Source: Samsonia erythrinae (GTDB lineage: Bacteria > Pseudomonadota > Gammaproteobacteria > Enterobacterales > Enterobacteriaceae). From it: a stretch of 64,000 nt of DNA. A program made the position numbers and the translations under genes. Location of the stretch: NCBI RefSeq assembly GCF_004342665.1, contig NZ_SMBY01000002.1, positions 186,001 to 250,000 of the forward strand, written 5' to 3'. Shown here piece by piece: positions 58,760 through 64,000 of this stretch. The notes beneath the pieces are model-generated. The model did no database searches and was not told the DNA's origin. It saw only the letters and a program-made list of their open reading frames with translations. How positions within the stretch are numbered: position 1 is the first letter of the stretch; each line of letters begins with the position of its first letter.

Positions 58760-59524
58760 TCAAAGCGAACCGGTCATCAGCGTATCGCCGGTTTTAACGG
58801 CGATTCTGATGGCTGTTTCTTTTAGTAATGTCGCGATCCGTTGCAACTCTTCAGGTGTGGCAAGGTGTTGGGGGAAAGAGAGGCAAAACGCTACTGCTTC
58901 ATTGGTGGTCGGATCGCCTACCGCGCAACTGACGGACGCCGTATCGGCGACTGATTCATTAATGGCGGTTGCGTAACCGGCATCACGGGCACGGGAAACG
59001 GCGGCGACCAGCATCGTGACATCCTGGTTAGAACCGCTGAGCTGTGAAACGACGATTGGGCTGGCAAAAAAGTCATGGAGTTGTGTATTCGAAAAGCGGG
59101 CCAGCAATGCTCGTCCGGTAGACGTTCCCCATGCCGGGGAACGGGATCCTGGCCAGGTCACCACTGAAGGTGACTGCCGGCCATGGATTACCCGTAGAAC
59201 CAGAATTTCCTGGTGATCAAGTATTGAGATATAGCCGGTGTAGCCAGTTCGCTCGCAGAGCCCGCGTAGCGCAATATCCACGTGATCGCTCAAGGTTATC
59301 TGACGGCTAATCAAATGAGAGACCGACATGATCAACGGGCCTGGCAGAAAAGTTCCCTGTACGGGATCCTTTTCCAGATATCCGTAGGACTCAAGCTGAC
59401 TCATTATCCGAGAGGCGGTACTTTTGGGCATCTTCAGATGAGTGATCACATCGTTGATACGCATGCCGCCCTGAAGTTCTACCATTAGCTTCATTATTTG
59501 GGCGGTAGTTTTTAATATGGACAT
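58760..59524 (-). CDS. IclR-family transcriptional regulator
   Basis: 254-aa regulator with an N-terminal winged helix (about 8-70: MRINDVITHLKMPKSTASRIMSQL) and a C-terminal effector domain (about 85-250, with SPAWGTSTGRALLARF). The ATG at 59524 is taken because the fold then starts as usual; the frame runs upstream to 59683 without homology. It is the first gene of the six-gene operon, 31 bases before OPT, so it likely controls its own operon in response to a catabolic intermediate. Confidence 0.9.
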   Translation of the reverse strand: MSILKTTAQIMKLMVELQGGMRINDVITHLKMPKSTASRIMSQLESYGYLEKDPVQGTFLPGPLIMSVSHLISRQITLSDHVDIALRGLCERTGYTGYISILDHQEILVLRVIHGRQSPSVVTWPGSRSPAWGTSTGRALLARFSNTQLHDFFASPIVVSQLSGSNQDVTMLVAAVSRARDAGYATAINESVADTASVSCAVGDPTTNEAVAFCLSFPQHLATPEELQRIATLLKETAIRIAVKTGDTLMTGSL

Positions 59525-59770
59525 TATGCAGGTCTCAAAATATGGGACTATGGTTTCATTAAGTGGGAATGCAAGAGTGATGCCAGTTTGTGGTATTTTG
59601 ATTTTTATGAGGTTTTTGGAAGTAATGCGTTGAGTTGCTCTATGGTGACGCACCTTTATAGTGCATAGATGGATATCGTGCACATTTAGAGGGCATGAAG
59701 GTTGTGGAATAATTTTAAGTCAGTATGACTGACTGTATGACAGGCGCTGACCTTGTAGGATCTTTACTGG

Positions 59771-60174
59771 TTAACATTGTTGCCAAATCTGTTTTTCAGG
59801 TCTGTGTTTGGATGAATGCTGGCTCTGTTGCCTGGAACAGAACATATCGCGTCAGAAATTGCTGGATGGGCTCCGCCAGTTTGAACCGGGGACGTTAATC
59901 GTGATGGAGGCCTGTTCAACCTCTCATCACTGGGGCCGACCCCTCAGTGCTATGGGATTCAGCGTAAAGCTTATCCCCGCCCTGCACGTAAAAGCCGTTG
60001 TCAGAAGCCAGAAGAACGATGCAAACGATGCTCTGACAAACAGCATGTCGCCCGGGCATCCATTTTGTTCCGCTCAAAACCACTGAGCAGCAGGATATCA
60101 AAGCGCTGCGCAATACCCGTCAACTTATGGTTGAGCAGAGAGCAGCGCTGGCAGTAGATTTTAACGGACAGTAG
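59771..60174 (+). pseudogene. IS110-family transposase relic
   Basis: A broken N-terminal DEDD transposase. NIVAKSVFQVCV is in one frame, then ISRQKLLDGLRQFEPGTLIVMEAC, read as residues across 59840-59910, SVKLIPALHVKAVV and SQKNDANDA are in another, and PLKTTEQQDIKALRNTRQLM is in a third. At least two frameshifts and a lost C-terminal half make it inactive. No terminal repeats are visible. The region 59525-59770 before it holds only the IclR promoter. Confidence 0.85.
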
Positions 60175-60250
60175 TAGACAAACAGAAGGGGATAACTTGT
60201 TGACTTTATAAAGCAAAACGGACGTCAGTAGACGTCCGTTTCTAAATAAG

Positions 60251-60326
60251 TGGTGCCCGGACTCGGAATCGAACCAAGGACACGAGGATTTTCAATCCTC
60301 TGCTCTACCGACTGAGCTATCCGGGC
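60251..60326 (-). tRNA. pheU: tRNA-Phe (GAA)
   Basis: 76-nt gene, read on minus as GCCCGGATAGCTCAGTCGG at the 5' end, anticodon loop TTGAAAA, T loop GGTTCGATTCC and encoded CCA. Full cloverleaf; two base-pair changes from E. coli tRNA-Phe in the anticodon stem (AGAGG/CCTCG side) keep pairing. It is beside yjdC-dsbD as pheU is in E. coli. Its 3' end faces the IS relic and the OPT operon. No second copy of the 3' end was seen to the left. Confidence 0.97.
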
Positions 60327-60336
60327 AACGGGGCGC

Positions 60337-60365
60337 ATTAAACCGTAAAGGCCTGTCGGCGTCAA
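60337..60365 (-). promoter_or_regulatory. Promoter of tRNA-Phe
   Basis: TTGACG (-35) at 60360-60365, 17-base spacer, TTTAAT (-10) at 60337-60342, then a GC-rich discriminator, on minus. Such discriminators mark stringent control of stable RNA genes. Confidence 0.85.
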
Positions 60366-60418
60366 CGAGTTTATCAGCGAAAGCGTACAAAACGCGGTTG
60401 ACTGCCGACTTTTCAGCC

Positions 60419-60442
60419 AAAATGCGGGCTTTACCGCATTTT
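60419..60442 (-). terminator. Terminator of yjdC
   Basis: AAAATGCGG / CCGCATTTT stem with a six-base loop, 11 bases after the yjdC stop; the outer T-run gives the U-tract on minus. Confidence 0.85.
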
Positions 60443-60452
60443 GTACCTGAAA

Positions 60453-61028
60453 TCAGGTGAGTGCGCCGTTTTTACGGCACAGCGCAAAGCGTAATACATC
60501 CTCTGCTAGCCGCTGGGCGGTAGCGATGCTGGCGGACTGATGCTTGACCAGCAGGTTACTCAGGCAGCCTTCCAGAATCAGCTCCATCTGCTGCGCCACC
60601 ATCTCGGGATCGTCGGTTTCCAGCTCTTCCAGTAAATCGCGGGTGTAGCGGTAAGACGCCAGTTTCTGCTGTTCCGCAATCTGGTGGATAGGGTGGTTGA
60701 TATCAGGGAAGAAGCTGCACGCCGCAATGAACAAGCAGCCCGGATAGCGCTGTTTGTTCACCGACTCATGCAACACCTGATAGCGTGCCAGCAGTTTTTG
60801 TTCGATGGTTTTCTCGTCGTCTAATAGCAGTTGACGCCGCCAGGTGTCGACCTGCTGGCTGTGGTGACGCAGGCAGTCATACAGGAGCGCTTCCCGATCC
60901 GGCCAGAATGGGGCGAGATCCTCTACGGAAACGCCCAGCTTTTCTGCCAGCATATCCAGCGTCGTCATGGCGAATCCGTGCTGCTCCAGTAGCGTGAGCG
61001 CGTGTTCAAGAACGTCTTCCCGTTGCAT
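60453..61028 (-). CDS. yjdC: TetR-family regulator YjdC
   Basis: 191-aa TetR-type protein, the same length as E. coli YjdC. N-terminal helix-turn-helix (about 5-50: [18 protein letters not shown]), then conserved [26 protein letters not shown] and [10 protein letters not shown] blocks. The ligand is unknown. It follows dsbD in the same direction after 43 bases, as in E. coli, and may be cotranscribed with it. Confidence 0.93.
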   Translation of the reverse strand: MQREDVLEHALTLLEQHGFAMTTLDMLAEKLGVSVEDLAPFWPDREALLYDCLRHHSQQVDTWRRQLLLDDEKTIEQKLLARYQVLHESVNKQRYPGCLFIAACSFFPDINHPIHQIAEQQKLASYRYTRDLLEELETDDPEMVAQQMELILEGCLSNLLVKHQSASIATAQRLAEDVLRFALCRKNGALT

Positions 61029-61071
61029 TTAGTCTCCTCCAGAAGCGCAGAATCGAATAGAAAGTGTTAGT

Positions 61072-62823
61072 TTATGGGCTCACTTTCTGCAAATGCGCCT
61101 GAAATTGTTCAGCGTTCATAAAGCCGGTGATGCGCGAGCCCGGTATCTCTTTCCCCTGAGCATCAAAAAATATGATGGTCGGTAGCCCTAAGACCTGTAG
61201 CTTTTTCAGCAGCGCATTATGTTCTTCGCGGTTAGCGGTGACATCCGCCTGTAATAGCGAGATGCGCGACAGATGGCTTTGCACCGCTGGGTCGCTGAAG
61301 GTGTATTTCTCAAACTCTTTACAGGCCACGCACCAGTCAGCGTAAAGGTCGAGCATAACAGGCTGATGGCTGTTTGCCAGCGCGCTGTTGAGGTCGGCCA
61401 TATTGGCGACAGGGGCGAAGTTCAGTACCGATGTGTGGGATTGGGCCTCGCCAGTCGGAGAGAATACCCAGTCTTGCATCGGCCTGGCGCAGATCACCAT
61501 GCCTGCCAGTAGCAGCAACTGCACGCCACGCATCCAGCCTTTGTTGCTGCGTAGCGTCAGCATGAGTGCCCAACCGAAGAAAGCGATACCCAGCGCGCTC
61601 CACAGGCGCATTCCCCAGATCTCGCCCAAAATGCGTTCGAGCAGGAAAACGGGCAGAGCCAAGATAATGAAGCCAAACGCTTCCTTCACGTATTGCATCC
61701 ACGGGCCGCTGCGCGGCAGCAGTTTGTTGCCGAACAGCGTGACCAGAATGAGGGGTAAACCCATGCCCAGCGCGTAGAGATAAAGCGTGCCGCCGCCTGC
61801 CAGCGTGTTGCCGCTCTGGGCGATGTAAAGCAGGATGGCGCTGAGCGGCGCGGTGGTACAGGGGGAGCAAATCAGCCCGGCGAGTGCGCCCATGCAGAAC
61901 ACGCCGGTGACGGCCCCCCCCTGCTGGCGATTACTCCACGCCGTCAGCCGGGTTTGTATCGATGACGGGAGCTGGAGCGTATAAACGCCAAACATGGACA
62001 GCGCCAGTGCGACAAACAGCACCGACAGGCCAATCAGAATATAAGGATGTTGGAGCGCTGCCTGAAAACGCAATCCCGCGGCGGCGACAATCAGCCCGAG
62101 CAGCGTGTAGGTTAAGGCCATACCCTGAACGTAGGTCAGCGATAGCAGCAGCGTTCGGCGCGGCGTCAGCTGTTCTTTTCTGCCCAGCACCAGACTGGCG
62201 ATCAGCGGGTACATCGGTAGAACGCAGGGCGTAAAGGCGACGCCGATACCAATCAGCAGCGCCCACCACGGCGAGAACGGCATGGGTGTGGTCTGCGGCG
62301 GAGCCGTCTGGTCTGATGGTGTTGCCTTGCCTGATAGCGTATTGATCGCTGCATCCGCGTCTGCGGCAGCAGGCACCTGACTGAGAGGAACGGTGCGCGT
62401 TTCCGGAGGATAGCAGAAACCTGCATCGGCGCAGCCTTGATACGTCACTTTGACGGTCGCACCGTTTTCATCCTGTTCAATGGGGACCGTTAGCGCCAGC
62501 CGACCCCGTAGGATAAAGACCTGACCGAAGAACTCGTCGTTATGGCTTTCGCCCTGCGGCAATACCACGTTACCCAGCGTGGCGCCGTTCCCTTCGATCT
62601 TAATTTGTGCACGGTAGAGATAGTAATCGGGATGGATATCCCAGCGCAGATTAAGCTGGTTTCCCCGTTGCTGAAACTCAAAGGCAAAAGCGCCATCGAC
62701 AGGCAGAAACCGTGACGTCGTACTGTTGCCAAACAGTTTCTGACCAAAAGAAGAGGCGGTCGCACTGGGTGCGCCGAAAGCCGTCCATAACAGGAAAATC
62801 AGCGTAAAGATGCGTTGAGCCAT
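61072..62823 (-). CDS. dsbD: Thiol:disulfide interchange protein DsbD
   Basis: 583-aa inner-membrane reductant conduit that passes electrons from thioredoxin to periplasmic DsbC and DsbG. Signal peptide cleaved near ATASS (about residue 24). N-terminal domain Cys pair in GCADAGFC, eight-helix membrane domain with Cys in FTPCVLPMY and [10 protein letters not shown], and C-terminal thioredoxin domain with WCVAC, so all three redox pairs are present. A little longer than E. coli (565 aa), due to the linker near 155-180. Start overlaps the cutA end by 25 bases. Confidence 0.96.
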   Translation of the reverse strand: MAQRIFTLIFLLWTAFGAPSATASSFGQKLFGNSTTSRFLPVDGAFAFEFQQRGNQLNLRWDIHPDYYLYRAQIKIEGNGATLGNVVLPQGESHNDEFFGQVFILRGRLALTVPIEQDENGATVKVTYQGCADAGFCYPPETRTVPLSQVPAAADADAAINTLSGKATPSDQTAPPQTTPMPFSPWWALLIGIGVAFTPCVLPMYPLIASLVLGRKEQLTPRRTLLLSLTYVQGMALTYTLLGLIVAAAGLRFQAALQHPYILIGLSVLFVALALSMFGVYTLQLPSSIQTRLTAWSNRQQGGAVTGVFCMGALAGLICSPCTTAPLSAILLYIAQSGNTLAGGGTLYLYALGMGLPLILVTLFGNKLLPRSGPWMQYVKEAFGFIILALPVFLLERILGEIWGMRLWSALGIAFFGWALMLTLRSNKGWMRGVQLLLLAGMVICARPMQDWVFSPTGEAQSHTSVLNFAPVANMADLNSALANSHQPVMLDLYADWCVACKEFEKYTFSDPAVQSHLSRISLLQADVTANREEHNALLKKLQVLGLPTIIFFDAQGKEIPGSRITGFMNAEQFQAHLQKVSP

Positions 62824-63134
62824 GTCAGGTAATCGCTATCGCCCCCGGATACCGGCAGAACCAACAGTTCCGGCGTATCGTAAGGGTGTTGTTGTTTCAG
62901 GTGAGTCAGCAGCGCTTGCTGATGTGATGTCTCGCTTTTTATCAGCATTTGTACTTCTGATTGTTGTTCGAGCTTGCCTTCCCAGTAATAGAGCGAACGT
63001 GCGCCGGGCAGCAGGGTGACGCAGGCGGCAAGCCGCGCTTCCAGCAGCGAGTTGGCGAGCCGTTGCGCACAGGCGTCGTCAGGTGCGGTACACAGTATGA
63101 CGACGGCATCGCAAAACCGGTGGTCAGACATCAT
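62799..63134 (-). CDS. cutA: Divalent-cation tolerance protein CutA
   Basis: 111-aa trimeric protein, of usual length. Family blocks [36 protein letters not shown], read as residues about 30-55, and [22 protein letters not shown]. It is tied to copper tolerance in E. coli, although its molecular action is debated. It is upstream of dsbD and overlaps its start, so translation is coupled. The start may be the second Met (63131). Confidence 0.93.
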   Translation of the reverse strand: MMSDHRFCDAVVILCTAPDDACAQRLANSLLEARLAACVTLLPGARSLYYWEGKLEQQSEVQMLIKSETSHQQALLTHLKQQHPYDTPELLVLPVSGGDSDYLTWLNASLR

Positions 63135-63279
63135 ATCCTCCGCGTCAGATGAACAAAATCCCGGACAATCAGAGCGACACTATACCCTGCTTTATTGTTT
63201 GAAGGGAATGAACCGCGCGAGGGAATGAGGCGGATCGACGAGTAACGCCGATCCGCGCGGGCTGTCCGAAAGGCAAGCG

Positions 63280-64000
63280 TTAGATCAGGATGCTGCCGAG
63301 GATAAAGCCGAATATCACCGACAGCGTAATCGCCAGTACGCCGGGGATCAGAAAGGAGTGGTTAAACACAAACTTGCCGATGCGCGTTGAACCGGTGTCG
63401 TCCATTTCCACCGCCGCCAGCAGCGTGGGGTAGGTCGGCAGAACGAATAAGGCAGAAACGGCGGCAAAAGATGCCACTGCCGTGACCGGCGACACGCCCA
63501 GCAGCAGCGCGGCGGGCATCAGCGCTTTCGCCGTCGCCGCCTGCGAGTAAAGCAGCGTTGCGGCGAAAAACAGCACCACGGCCAGCATCCACGGGTAGCT
63601 TTGCAGCAGCGCGCCAGCGGTGTCCTGAATATCGGAAATATGCGCTTTAACAAAGGTATCGCCCAGCCAGGCAACGCCCATGACGCAGATACAGGCGCTC
63701 ATGCCGGATTTAAATGTGCTGGCAGAGAGGATGCGCGCGGTGTCGATTTTGCAGGTAAGGCAAATCAGCGTGGCGATCGTCAGCATGAAGACCACAATCG
63801 CTTCATTGCGCGGCAGAACCGGGTTCTGAATCAGCCCGACGGTGCCGCTGATTGCCGTGGCATACAGAACCACGGCAACGATCCCGATGAGAAACAACAC
63901 CACGGAAAGTTTGGCGCCGGGTTTTATTTCATGCTGGCTGTTACCGCGCAGCGTGGTTTCGCCTTTTTTCAGACGCTCCTGATAAATCGGATCGTCTTTC
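63280..64000 (-). CDS. dcuA: C4-dicarboxylate transporter DcuA, cut by window edge
   Basis: C-terminal 239 residues of an anaerobic C4-dicarboxylate transporter (aspartate, fumarate, succinate). The stop is at 63280; the frame is open to the right edge. Conserved DcuA blocks are SGMSACICVMGVAWLGDTFV, LYSQAATAKALMPAALLLGVSP (split here), ALFVLPTYPTLLAAVEMDDTG and RIGKFVFNHSFLIPG. The order dcuA-cutA-dsbD-yjdC-tRNA-Phe is as in E. coli. The N-terminal half is outside the window. Confidence 0.95.
   Translation of the reverse strand, partial: KDDPIYQERLKKGETTLRGNSQHEIKPGAKLSVVLFLIGIVAVVLYATAISGTVGLIQNPVLPRNEAIVVFMLTIATLICLTCKIDTARILSASTFKSGMSACICVMGVAWLGDTFVKAHISDIQDTAGALLQSYPWMLAVVLFFAATLLYSQAATAKALMPAALLLGVSPVTAVASFAAVSALFVLPTYPTLLAAVEMDDTGSTRIGKFVFNHSFLIPGVLAITLSVIFGFILGSILI

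Noticed and set aside
54000..60250. Direct repeat of the tRNA-Phe 3' end as an attachment site
   Set aside because: No second copy of the TGGTGCCCGGACTCGG end was found by eye to the left of the tRNA.
1..64000. CRISPR array or complete prophage
   Set aside because: No regularly spaced repeats and no phage structural or integrase genes were seen.

Overview
The window reads as chromosome of a plant-associated enterobacterium. The closest fit is the Pectobacteriaceae (Pectobacterium, or a relative such as Brenneria or Dickeya). This rests on near-full-length matches, from memory, to Escherichia coli proteins (RhaDABSRT, YagU, CurA, UbiI/UbiH, PepP, ZapA, NadR, RadA, SerB, PrfC, OsmY, YtjA, PepE, DsbD, CutA, DcuA), an almost E. 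coli-like 6S RNA and tRNA-Phe, and moderate GC. No species-level marker was tested.

Layout. 1-5630: L-rhamnose catabolism (rhaBAD on minus, rhaSR on plus) around a shared control region. 5690-6192: yefM-yoeB toxin-antitoxin pair. 6268-11365: four-gene peptide-type ABC importer. 11870-15600: yagU, rhaT, yqhA, curA. 15650-21547: ubiI, ubiH, pepP and ygfB on minus, then zapA, 6S RNA and ygfA on plus. 21508-25260: serB, radA, nadR on minus. 25404-31601: smp, an unrecognised 307-aa protein, prfC, osmY, ytjA, a CsbD-like gene and yjjV. 32062-33339: a nucleoside transporter behind a tandem CRP arrangement.

33481-53961 is the largest accessory block: a complete catechol-siderophore locus. It holds a phosphopantetheinyl transferase, a TonB-dependent receptor with an MFS protein (minus), and a divergent, tightly coupled run of seven genes (entC, entE, entB, NRPS, entA, NRPS, NRPS) behind two Fur-box-like palindromes. 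The order C-E-B-F-A-G-H, the domain layout and the adenylation pocket residues (Lys-like, unassigned followed by epimerase, Gly-like) point to an amonabactin-type bis-catecholate rather than enterobactin or chrysobactin. No thioesterase domain is present, the glycine adenylation domain is a separate protein, and the single Lys module would have to be used twice.

54122-59524 is a six-gene operon (IclR regulator, OPT transporter, DUF1177 protein, AroM-family protein, peptidase E, Asp/Glu/hydantoin-type racemase). I know of no described function for this combination; it looks like an uptake and breakdown route for unusual Asp-containing or D-amino-acid peptides. It ends at an IS110-family transposase relic beside a tRNA-Phe gene (60251-60326), a common island integration site. 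60453-64000 returns to core genes: yjdC, dsbD, cutA and partial dcuA.

Most coding sequence is ordinary enterobacterial core. The siderophore locus and the OPT/DUF1177 operon deserve most attention.
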